DNA from: Gramella jeungdoensis
GTDB lineage: Bacteria > Bacteroidota > Bacteroidia > Flavobacteriales > Flavobacteriaceae
Reading direction: 5' to 3'
Assembly (NCBI RefSeq): GCF_023805255.1
Contig: NZ_JAMSCK010000005.1
Coordinates: 248,001-312,000 of the forward strand
DNA: 64,000 nucleotides
Made by a program: the position numbers and the translations under genes. A model generated the notes under the pieces. It searched no databases, had not been told where the DNA came from, and saw nothing but the letters and a program-made list of their open reading frames with translations. This document shows positions 17,472-25,018 of this stretch, in pieces. Position 1 is the stretch's first letter, and each line of letters starts with the position of its first letter.

Positions 17472-17506
17472 AAAAAAGGCCATCAAAATTCTAGATTCTG
17501 ATAGCC
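17472..17506 (-). terminator. Terminator of the 185-residue secreted protein gene
   Basis: On the minus strand GGCTATCA pairs with TGATGGCC (one wobble), and six T follow. It lies 38-66 bp after the gene's stop and before the LytTR operon, so the two units are transcribed separately. Confidence 0.8.
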
Positions 17507-17543
17507 CTGCTAAACTCAAACTATGGTTTTAAAACATCTCCAA

Positions 17544-18101
17544 TTACTCTTTACTGGCAACACTTGTTCTACTCATTGATCTTGGATCCAGTTTTATATT
17601 CTGAGAACGACTACCATCTTCGATTTTAATCTTGTAAAGTTCTTTTTCTAGCATTTCTCCCCTTCCTGAGGCTATGTATTTGTTTTCAGTCATAGTCCAG
17701 CCTTTGTGAGCCATATAAAGTTCTCTTCTTACGTCTAATGGCAGAACTATATCTTTAAATTTTTGATAGGTCTTTACGATTTTCCCGTTTTTGTCAAAAT
17801 CAGCTTTTAAGAAACCCTGTCCGCTTTTGAAAGTTAAATGATAGGAATCATAATTACGATCCCCGTAGGTAGCGATGAAATTCTGAATGTCGAAATTGGC
17901 CTTCATAAAGGCAATTGGATCTTTCACAAACTGGCCCGCGTAAGATTCATGAACGTTATAGGTAAAACTATCCCCGTTTTCGGTTACTTCAACATCTAAG
18001 GGAGCAAAACCAACTTTTGCTTCTTCCAGTTCTGTAATTTTTTGAGCATGACCAATGGAGGTCGCAACGATGAGTAATAAAGAAAAAATTAATGTTTTCA
18101 T
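17544..18101 (-). CDS. Secreted protein of unknown function
   Basis: 185 residues with a clear signal peptide (1-19, ending GHAQ). No known domain was recognised. The mature part is a mixed alpha/beta sequence with alternating Lys/Asp strands ('GFLKADFDKNGKIVKTYQKF', which resembles a short PepSY or MORN-like beta hairpin) and a basic C terminus. There are no cysteines and no lipobox, so it is probably periplasmic. It has its own terminator and a long upstream region, and lies upstream of the LytTR operon on the same strand. Confidence 0.7.
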   Translation of the reverse strand: MKTLIFSLLLIVATSIGHAQKITELEEAKVGFAPLDVEVTENGDSFTYNVHESYAGQFVKDPIAFMKANFDIQNFIATYGDRNYDSYHLTFKSGQGFLKADFDKNGKIVKTYQKFKDIVLPLDVRRELYMAHKGWTMTENKYIASGRGEMLEKELYKIKIEDGSRSQNIKLDPRSMSRTSVASKE

Positions 18102-18423
18102 GATGAATGATTTTTAAGATTGAATAATTTTTTTTCTGTTAATTAATTGATTAATGATGATTTATGAAGCTAATTTACCGCATACTATTCCTTATTATAC
18201 CTATAAGATACCGGTAGCTCATTAAGAGTAATCAAAAGTGTTATTGAAGATATGAATTCAAAATCCCGGGTTAGATTCAGGCAAAAAAGAGTTTAAAAGG
18301 AACTCACTTCACTTAAATAGCCATTCATATCAAATAAATGGGATTTCATAGAGGATAGTGTAGTAAAAGAGAATAGTGTAAGCAGTTTATTTTGTTGCAG
18401 ACTCCATACTTTTCGATTATTTC
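18102..18423. other. Divergent intergenic region, no gene seen
   Basis: This 322-bp AT-rich stretch separates two divergent genes. It holds short self-complementary sequences (TTAATTAATTGATTAA near 18137; GAGTTTAAAAGGAACTC near 18288) and a possible promoter for the permease (TTG, 20 bp, TATTTCTT ending near 18423). No coding or RNA gene is evident. Confidence 0.5.
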
Positions 18424-18438
18424 TTGATATTTGAAGTT

Positions 18439-19809
18439 ATGAACATTTCCAGCAATATTGAACAGGTCTTCAAAAGACTAATCCCTGCACCATTCACCCT
18501 GGCGGCTATCTTAAGTCTACTCACTATTTGTATTGCCTTCTTTTTTACCGGTGAGAGAAATGCCGAGTCCTTCATTAGTATTCTGGGGTACTGGCAGAAT
18601 GGGATGTGGAATCCTGCATTACTGGTTTTTGCAGTTCAAATGATGCTCATCCTGGTTTTGGGACATGTACTTGTTCTTAGCAAGCCGGTGGCCTGGCTTA
18701 CCCGTAAACTAACCAATATTGTTACCGGTAATGCCAGTGCGGTGATTACTGTATCAGTTTCCACGATGCTTGTGGCATTCTTTAACTGGGGACTAGGACT
18801 CATATTTGGAGCCATCATGGCCAGGAAAGTTGGAGAAGCTGCCAAAGAACGGGGATTTGAGATCAATTACCCTTTAGTTGGGGCTGCAGGATATGTTGGC
18901 CTGATGGTATGGCACGGAGGGATTAGTGGAAGTGCCCCTTTAAAGGCCTCGGAAAGCGGACATATAGCCAGCCTTTTTTCAGGCTCAGCTAACTATCCTA
19001 TAATTAATAGTCTGCCGGACACCATCCCCACCGCCATTACGATATTTGCTGAATGGAACCTGATTCTTTTCGGGATGCTTATGATTCTTGTACCCCTGGT
19101 TCTTTGGTTGATTTCAAGAAGCACCTCCACTACCAGGATTGAGCTTCCAGAGGAAAAAGTAAAAAAGAAGAATCTGGTGATAGAAGGGGCTGAAAGGTTG
19201 GACCATTCTAAATGGTTAAGGATCGTATTTGGAGTTTTACTTCTCGCTGCTTTTATTGCAAGCTATTACGGGGATTTGTCAAATGGCAATCTTACTCCCA
19301 ATATGCTTAACTTTTTCATGCTTGGGCTTTGCATAATACTACATCGTTCCTTTGCGTCCTTTTTAAGTGCGCTAGATGAGGCTATAGGTGGTGCCGCTGC
19401 GATACTTATTCAATTTCCTCTTTATTTCGGGATTATGGGTATTATGAAAGAAACAGGAATCGTTGGAGATATTGCCGGATTTTTCTCCTCGATGGCTACC
19501 GAAGTCAGCTTACCTGTTTATACGTTCTTTAGTGCCGGCCTGGTAAACATCTTTGTTCCCAGCGGCGGCGGACAATGGGCCATACAGGGGCCAATAGTTC
19601 TGGAAAGTGCAGTTAAACTTGGGGTTCCACTAAACAAAGCTATTATGGCTTTTGCCTATGGTGATCAGATCACCAATATGTTACAACCCTTCTGGGCCCT
19701 TCCATTACTGGCAATTACACGATTAAAGGCAAGAGAAATACTTCCTTATACTTTAATACTAATGCTTATTGGAACGATAGTATTTATAGGCGGACTACTA
19801 ATAATTTAG
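18439..19809 (+). CDS. Short-chain fatty acid permease, AtoE family
   Basis: 456 residues from the ATG at 18439; an upstream in-frame TTG at 18424 is less likely. The protein is almost wholly hydrophobic, with about 12 membrane segments. Family blocks include 'PAPFTLAAILSLLTI', HGGISGSAPL, VNIFVPSGGGQWA and FAYGDQITNMLQPFWALP, all typical of AtoE-type (TIGR00366/PF02667) transporters that import acetoacetate, butyrate and similar acids. The gene is monocistronic. The 3-hydroxyacyl-CoA dehydrogenase gene at 36.5 kb could use the product, but nothing links them directly. Confidence 0.93.
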   Translation: MNISSNIEQVFKRLIPAPFTLAAILSLLTICIAFFFTGERNAESFISILGYWQNGMWNPALLVFAVQMMLILVLGHVLVLSKPVAWLTRKLTNIVTGNASAVITVSVSTMLVAFFNWGLGLIFGAIMARKVGEAAKERGFEINYPLVGAAGYVGLMVWHGGISGSAPLKASESGHIASLFSGSANYPIINSLPDTIPTAITIFAEWNLILFGMLMILVPLVLWLISRSTSTTRIELPEEKVKKKNLVIEGAERLDHSKWLRIVFGVLLLAAFIASYYGDLSNGNLTPNMLNFFMLGLCIILHRSFASFLSALDEAIGGAAAILIQFPLYFGIMGIMKETGIVGDIAGFFSSMATEVSLPVYTFFSAGLVNIFVPSGGGQWAIQGPIVLESAVKLGVPLNKAIMAFAYGDQITNMLQPFWALPLLAITRLKAREILPYTLILMLIGTIVFIGGLLII

Positions 19810-19859
19810 ACTGGACATTAAGCTTTAAATGGAATTTGATAAAGCATTTTCAATAAGGC

Positions 19860-20015
19860 TTATTTCTTACGACTGTTTCTTATCACAGCAATATCCCTGG
19901 TATGCTTTTCAATAATCCTTTCCTGTTTAGCATTATCCTTAATAAGATATATTAGGAGAGCCCCACCAATAACTATACAAACACCAACCATGATGTAGAT
20001 TGAAATAGAATCCAT
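19860..20015 (-). CDS. Small single-span membrane protein, 51 residues
   Basis: An ATG-to-stop frame of 52 codons that falls under common length cut-offs. The translation has a short polar start (MDSISIYIM), one strong transmembrane segment (VGVCIVIGGALLIYLI, about residues 10-25), then a charged helical tail ending RNSRKK, which fits the positive-inside rule. The pattern is like many small membrane-bound regulators. It lies convergent to the AtoE permease gene, 51 bp from its stop. No homologue is recognised by eye. Confidence rests on the sharp hydrophobic/charged division and on the gene filling an otherwise empty gap. Confidence 0.6.
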   Translation of the reverse strand: MDSISIYIMVGVCIVIGGALLIYLIKDNAKQERIIEKHTRDIAVIRNSRKK

Positions 20016-20225
20016 TTTAAAAATTATGAAGTGAAAAGTGTAGGGGAAGCGCTAATATACGAGGATTCCTACAAGCCCGGCTCTCTCGTTTTAGTTAATT
20101 AATAAATTATTAACATTTGTCAAGAAAATAAATTGAGATCCATTAAATCTAAATACAAAGGCAGGAATACCCAAGTTCCTGACGTTTTAAAACGATAGGA
20201 TTTTTAAATTTTTCGATTCATAGCA

Positions 20226-20302
20226 TAAAAAAAGGGTAACCGAAATATTTAAACCATTTCTCAGTTACCCTTCGCAATTATCGTCTATTTCACCGATAAT
20301 TA
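20226..20302 (-). ncRNA. Candidate small RNA or 3' leader: two hairpins with U tail
   Basis: On the minus strand an 8-bp perfect hairpin (AATTATCG/CGATAATT, 20301-20276) is followed at once by a longer one (AAGGGTAAC/GTTACCCTT, 20272-20232, with an inner 5-bp helix GAAAT/ATTTC), ending in seven T. A weak promoter-like TATATTTA lies just upstream (20315-20308), which would start an RNA of about 75 nt. It may instead be only the terminator of the gapN transcript, whose stop is 150 nt upstream. Confidence 0.45.
20232..20272 (-). terminator. Rho-independent terminator downstream of gapN-like gene
   Basis: The stem GGTTACCCTT with its partner AAGGGTAAC is followed on the minus strand by a run of seven T. 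It separates the gapN-like transcript from the small membrane protein gene. Confidence 0.75.
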
Positions 20303-20435
20303 CAGTATAAATATATATCAAAAATCCTTTCGACATAGTTAACTGATAGCCAATTTTAAGCCAATAAAAAGCTAAAAATATCAGATATAAATGACTTTCT
20401 CATTGTAGACCTGATGGCTGCTTAGAGCTTAAAAT

Positions 20436-20449
20436 CTGACAGCTGTCAG
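20436..20449. repeat. Perfect 14-bp palindrome next to the gapN stop
   Basis: CTGACAGCTGTCAG is its own reverse complement and ends one base before the gapN-like stop codon triplet at 20451-20453. It could be a protein-binding site or a small hairpin. Function unknown. Confidence 0.5.
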
Positions 20450-20450
20450 C

Positions 20451-22034
20451 TTATAGAATGTAATCAGTACTCACAAAGTTGGAGCTTTTACTATCAAGTA
20501 GTTTCCTGAGAATCTCATTATTATATGCCTTATCCTTGCTAGCAACAAATGTTCTAATCGAGAATGATCTTAAAGCATCATGCACACTTAGTGTTCCTAC
20601 GGCAGAATCTTTTCTTCCGGTGAATGGGAAGACATCTGGCCCTCGCTGGCAGGAACTGTTCAGGTTCACCCTGCATACCAGGTTAACCAGGGTGTCTATA
20701 AGCGGTGCGATCCTGTCTATCCCAGTTCCGAATAAACTCACCTGCTGACCATAATTTGAATCGGCTATCTCATCGAGAAGTTGTTCGATAGAGTTAAAAG
20801 GTTTGATTGGAATAACCGGGCCAAACTGTTCTTCCTTATAAACACGCATATCCTCGGTCACCGGATAAAGCACTGCCGGGAAAATATAATTTTCTGAAGT
20901 GGCTCCTCCTCTTTCATTAATAATCTTTGCTCCTTTTTCGGTCGCATCATCTATCAATTCCTGAATATATTGTGGTTTATTTGGTTCAGGTAAAGGGGTA
21001 AGCATCACATTTTCTGCCCATGGATTTCCATATTTAAGTTCGTCCACTCTCTTGGCGAATCGCTTATTGAATTCTTCCTGAACTTCCTCATGTACATACA
21101 ATATCTTTAATGCCGTACAACGCTGCCCGTTGAACGAAAGCGTTCCTGAAATACACTCCTCTACGGCCAGATCAAGATCGGCATCGGGCAGGATAATTCC
21201 AGGGTTCTTGGCTTCGAGCCCTAATACAAGTCTAAGCCTGTTCTTGTATGGATGCTGGTCCTGTAATGCAATGGCCGATTTGCTATTCCCAATTAGAGCC
21301 AGTACATCTATTCTTCCTGTTTGCATGATAGGGGCAGCTACTTCCCTTCCCCTTCCGTAGATCACATTCACAACTCCTTTAGGGAATGACTGCTGAAATG
21401 CTTCCAGTAATGGTGAGAGCAATAAAACTCCATGTTTGGCTGGTTTGAAAACCACGGTATTTCCCATGATAATCGCAGGGATAAGCAGGGCAAAGGTCTC
21501 GTTAAGCGGATAGTTATAAGGACCAAGACAAAGAACCACTCCAAGCGGTCCACGCCTAATATGGGCATAAACCCCATCCTTTTCCTGGAATTTTGCACTA
21601 TCGCGATCCAGCTGCTTATAATCTTCTATTGTATCCTGAATATATTCAACGGTACGATCAAATTCCTTTCTTGAATCTGGCAGGGATTTGCCTATTTCCC
21701 ACATAAGGTATTTTACCACCTGCTCCCTTTTGGTCTTCATCTGCTCCACAAAATTCTCCATACAGGAAATTCTGTCGGCTACTTTCATAGTTGGCCATTT
21801 ACCCTGGCCTTTTGCATATGCATCACAGGCAGATTGAAGCACCTCCAGCGCCGAACCCTTATCCATATGCGGGACGGTTCCCAAAAGTGTGGGTTGGTAC
21901 TCATCAGTTGAAGAGATGGTTGAATAGACCTCATCTGTCTTTCCGTTCCACTTAATAAGCTCCCCATTGGAAAGATAGGTTTCCTGGTGCAATTGTTCGG
22001 TTATCCTGAATTCATCAGGTATATGTATATCCAT
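20451..22034 (-). CDS. gapN: Non-phosphorylating glyceraldehyde-3-phosphate dehydrogenase-like aldehyde dehydrogenase
   Basis: 527 residues of the ALDH superfamily. The catalytic motif [10 protein letters not shown] (Cys306) is the form found in NADP-dependent GapN enzymes, which oxidise glyceraldehyde-3-phosphate directly to 3-phosphoglycerate. The general-base loop reads LGLEAKNPG instead of the more common ELGGKNP, and the cofactor loop [13 protein letters not shown] is present. It lies 83 bp downstream of the serine-pathway fusion gene on the same strand, whose dehydrogenase domain consumes 3-phosphoglycerate, which supports the GapN reading. It could still be another ALDH; the substrate was not tested. 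Confidence 0.8.
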   Translation of the reverse strand: MDIHIPDEFRITEQLHQETYLSNGELIKWNGKTDEVYSTISSTDEYQPTLLGTVPHMDKGSALEVLQSACDAYAKGQGKWPTMKVADRISCMENFVEQMKTKREQVVKYLMWEIGKSLPDSRKEFDRTVEYIQDTIEDYKQLDRDSAKFQEKDGVYAHIRRGPLGVVLCLGPYNYPLNETFALLIPAIIMGNTVVFKPAKHGVLLLSPLLEAFQQSFPKGVVNVIYGRGREVAAPIMQTGRIDVLALIGNSKSAIALQDQHPYKNRLRLVLGLEAKNPGIILPDADLDLAVEECISGTLSFNGQRCTALKILYVHEEVQEEFNKRFAKRVDELKYGNPWAENVMLTPLPEPNKPQYIQELIDDATEKGAKIINERGGATSENYIFPAVLYPVTEDMRVYKEEQFGPVIPIKPFNSIEQLLDEIADSNYGQQVSLFGTGIDRIAPLIDTLVNLVCRVNLNSSCQRGPDVFPFTGRKDSAVGTLSVHDALRSFSIRTFVASKDKAYNNEILRKLLDSKSSNFVSTDYIL

Positions 22035-22117
22035 AATTTAAGTCTTGTTTAAATGTTGAATGTTTAAAATCCAAGGTGCATTATATCTTACAATGTCTGA
22101 AAACTAACGACTATAGT

Positions 22118-24010
22118 CTAATACAACACCCTAAACCTGATGGTTCCCTGTATACCTTTAAGTTCCTTGATCACTTCGTTGTCATATTCCTTATCTATAT
22201 CGGTGATCACATAACCTATGGTCTCATTGGTCTTAAGATACTGCCCTACGATATTAATATCATGAGCGGCAAGTATCCTGTTAATATGAGCGATGATCCC
22301 AGGTTTGTTATGGTGAATATGAATAAGCCTGTGAGCATTCTCAAGGATTGGTAACTGAAGATTAGGGAAATTCACCGAATTTGTTGTACTACCTGTATTG
22401 ATATACTCGATGATCTTACCCGGAACAAAATTCCCGATGTTCTCCTGGGCCTCTTCTGTACTACCTCCAATATGTGGAGTAAGAATCAGATTAGGGAGAC
22501 CTCTTAAAGTAGACTCAAATTCTTCCTGATTGGTCTTCGGCTCTTTCGGAAAAACGTCCACTCCGGCACCTTTTATTCTGCCCGATTCCATATGTTTTCT
22601 CAGCGCATCCACATCAACCACCTGTCCTCGAGCCAGGTTTAGAAAGATAGAACCTTCTTTCATCCAGCTGAATTCCTTATCTCCTATCATGTTCTTGTTC
22701 TCCTTGCGCCCATCAACATGAAGGGTAACTATATCAACTTTCTCGAAAAGTTCCTTAAGGCTGTGGCATTTGGTAGCATTACCCATTGCAAGCTTTTCAA
22801 CCAGATCGTAATAGTACACATCAAAGCCTATGGCTTCGGCAACTACCGAAAGCTGGGCCCCGATATTCCCGTAGCCTACGATACCCAATTTTTTACCTCT
22901 AACCTCATAACTTCCTTTTGCCGATTTATTCCATTCGCCACGATGCATCTCGGCAATGCGGTCGGGAAGGTTTCTCATCAGCAGAATTATCTCCCCAATA
23001 GCGAGCTCTACCACAGATCTTGTGTTACTGTAAGGAGCATTAAATACCGCTACTCCCTTTTTAAGACATGCTTCAAGATCTATCTGGTTGGTCCCGATAC
23101 AAAAAGCTCCCACTCCTATAAGACGGTTGGCATTTTCCAGAACTTTCTCGGTAAGATTTGTTTTAGACCTTATCCCGAGTATGGAAACATCCTTGATCTT
23201 TTCGGCCAGTTCTTCTTCATCCAGTGCTCCGGATATTGTGGTCACATTGTAACCCTCATTCTTCATGATGTTCACAGCATCGGAATGCACATTTTCAAGT
23301 AATAAAACCTTTATACGGTTCTTTGGATAAGATATGGCTTTGTTCATTTTATGAAGGTATAGGAATTCGTCAAGACTTGGAGTTATATGATCTGCTTTTT
23401 CAAGAATATTGTCTCGTTCCACATTTTCAGTAAATGCATAGAACTTATTGGCCAGGCCAGCAGCCTTGATCTCATAATCGTTGTAACCATCACCAATCAC
23501 ATAAACATCACCTTTCAGTTCCAGACGCTTAAGTAATTCCACCTTTCCGTTATTGGAAGAAAGCACATTGTCTTTATCAAAACCCGTTATATTTCCATCG
23601 CTGTCGTATTCAAAGGTATTCGCATAAACATTGTCTTTCTTTACCCCCATCTCACTCACAATAGGGTCAATCACCTCTTTGAACCCACTTGAGATAATAT
23701 AAATACGGTCCTGATATTCCTTAAAGAATTCCTCATTCCTCACGAAGGATACCGAAACCTTTTCACGTAGCATCTCAACCAGTTTGGGAATAGAGTTTTT
23801 ATGAGCTTCCAGGATTTCCAGGCGCTTTTCAAGCGAATCCCTGAAGGCCAGCTCTCCTTCCATGGCAAGATCTGTAAGATCTTTAAGTTCTTTGAGTTTT
23901 TGTTCCTTTTTAGGGTGATTTGCAAGAGATAATTCTCCAAGCACATCCAGGGCTTCAACCTGGGTAAATGTGCTATCAAAATCTATCACAAAATAACGTT
24001 TGTTTTCCAT
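22118..24010 (-). CDS. serA: Phosphoserine phosphatase-like HAD domain fused to D-3-phosphoglycerate dehydrogenase
   Basis: 630 residues, against about 410 for plain SerA with an ACT domain. Residues 1-225 are a SerB-like HAD phosphatase: D10-F-D12-S-T motif I, YIISSGF motif II and VIGDGYNDYE motif III. Residues from about 230 are 3-phosphoglycerate dehydrogenase: NAD motif GIVGYGNIGAQ, GAFCIGTNQIDL, LARGQVVDVDAL, TPHIGGSTEEAQ. The last ~80 residues are an ACT domain (GIIAHINRILAAHDINIVGQ) for serine feedback. One chain thus carries the first and last steps of serine synthesis; the transaminase SerC is separate. The gapN-like gene follows on the same strand. Confidence 0.92.
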   Translation of the reverse strand: MENKRYFVIDFDSTFTQVEALDVLGELSLANHPKKEQKLKELKDLTDLAMEGELAFRDSLEKRLEILEAHKNSIPKLVEMLREKVSVSFVRNEEFFKEYQDRIYIISSGFKEVIDPIVSEMGVKKDNVYANTFEYDSDGNITGFDKDNVLSSNNGKVELLKRLELKGDVYVIGDGYNDYEIKAAGLANKFYAFTENVERDNILEKADHITPSLDEFLYLHKMNKAISYPKNRIKVLLLENVHSDAVNIMKNEGYNVTTISGALDEEELAEKIKDVSILGIRSKTNLTEKVLENANRLIGVGAFCIGTNQIDLEACLKKGVAVFNAPYSNTRSVVELAIGEIILLMRNLPDRIAEMHRGEWNKSAKGSYEVRGKKLGIVGYGNIGAQLSVVAEAIGFDVYYYDLVEKLAMGNATKCHSLKELFEKVDIVTLHVDGRKENKNMIGDKEFSWMKEGSIFLNLARGQVVDVDALRKHMESGRIKGAGVDVFPKEPKTNQEEFESTLRGLPNLILTPHIGGSTEEAQENIGNFVPGKIIEYINTGSTTNSVNFPNLQLPILENAHRLIHIHHNKPGIIAHINRILAAHDINIVGQYLKTNETIGYVITDIDKEYDNEVIKELKGIQGTIRFRVLY

Positions 24011-24022
24011 GCCTATAATAAA

Positions 24023-24041
24023 ACCAATTGTAATTAATTGG
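24023..24041. promoter_or_regulatory. Inverted repeat upstream of the serA fusion gene
   Basis: ACCAATT and AATTGGT face each other across a 5-bp AT spacer, 13-31 bp before the serA fusion start codon. The position suits an operator. No regulator is known. Confidence 0.35.
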
Positions 24042-24277
24042 TAAAACTAAGTCTTTTTAAAGCATTTAAAAACAGTCTAAAACACGAAACTTCGAGGCAA
24101 TTATGATTTCGGCAATTTTAGAACACTTAGATTTTAAATTTGAAAATTTAAGGTCTTATTCCGGGATTTTATTGAATGAACTGCAGGAAATTGAAAAAAG
24201 AAATTTTATAAAAAATAAAGATAACCTGGAATTCCTATCTGGAACATCTTCAACGAAAGTTAAAATAATAGTAATAC

Positions 24278-24309
24278 TTTCATTTTTAAAACTTTTACTA
24301 TTATTTTTG
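24278..24309 (+). promoter_or_regulatory. Promoter of the tetR-ABC-hlyD-tolC operon
   Basis: TATTTTTG at 24302-24309 is a full match to TAnnTTTG. A weak -33 element (TTTC near 24278-24281) lies about 20 bp upstream. Transcription would start near 24314, about 15 nt before the ATG. Confidence 0.5.
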
Positions 24310-24328
24310 CGTGCGTTAATTTCATGAA

Positions 24329-25018
24329 ATGGAATATATATTACAGGATATCAGAATCGGGATAAATGAAAAGATATTTTTAAAGGACCCGCAATCTACT
24401 GAACTAGGCAAAAGAATAGTTCATAATGGCATCAGACTTATCAATGAATCGGGATTTGAAAGTTTCACCTTCAGAAAACTGGGTAAGCGTATAAAATCTA
24501 ATGAAAGTTCCATCTACCGCTATTTTGAGAACAAGCATAAATTTTTGGTTTATCTCACATCCTGGTACTGGGGCTGGAAAGAATACCAGCTGGTATTTGC
24601 TACCAATAGTATTGAGAATGCTAATCAAAAATTATTCACAGCCATAGAGATACTTACCAAACCTGTAGAGCAGGACGAAGCCTTCAAACATATTGATGAG
24701 GTGGCCCTCAATCAGATTATCATCAACGAATCTTCCAAGTCCTTTCTCACTAAAGAAGTGGATGCAGAAAACAAGGATGGTTATTTTTTAATCTACAAAA
24801 GACTGGTTAACCGGTTAGCAAAAATGATCAAATCAGTAAACCCTAAATATCCATTCCCAAGCAGCCTTGCCAGTATGATAATTGAAGGGTCGCTCCATCA
24901 GTATTTTTTAATAGATCACTTTACCTCGATTACTGACTGTAGTAAAAAGGTATCACCCCCAGATTACTTTAAACACCTGGTGGAAAACGTTCTTAAAATT
25001 GAAAATAATGGCAGATAA
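24329..25018 (+). CDS. TetR/AcrR-type transcriptional regulator
   Basis: 229 residues. The N-terminal helix-turn-helix is at about residues 30-70 (FRKLGKRIKSNESSIYRYF, then ENKHKFLVYL), a clear TetR pattern; the C-terminal ligand domain is not assignable. It is the first gene of a four-gene export operon, and the ABC gene begins 11 bp before its stop, so it most likely controls the operon, probably by repression. The ligand is unknown. Confidence 0.88.
   Translation: MEYILQDIRIGINEKIFLKDPQSTELGKRIVHNGIRLINESGFESFTFRKLGKRIKSNESSIYRYFENKHKFLVYLTSWYWGWKEYQLVFATNSIENANQKLFTAIEILTKPVEQDEAFKHIDEVALNQIIINESSKSFLTKEVDAENKDGYFLIYKRLVNRLAKMIKSVNPKYPFPSSLASMIIEGSLHQYFLIDHFTSITDCSKKVSPPDYFKHLVENVLKIENNGR

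Larger units (their letters stand above)
24011..24328. other. Divergent intergenic region between serA fusion and tetR
   Basis: 318 bp, strongly AT-rich. It contains the inverted repeat at 24023-24041 and the tetR promoter at its right end. A 74-codon frame (24103-24327) runs through it, but its 3' third is the promoter itself, so it is not called as a gene. Confidence 0.5.

Noticed and set aside
22718-23302. 194-codon plus-strand frame inside the serA fusion gene
   Set aside because: Antisense shadow of the conserved dehydrogenase domain.
24103-24327. 74-codon frame upstream of tetR on the plus strand
   Set aside because: Its 3' part is the tetR promoter (TATTTTTG at 24302-24309) and the translation there is a low-complexity Leu/Phe stretch. 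No conserved pattern is seen.
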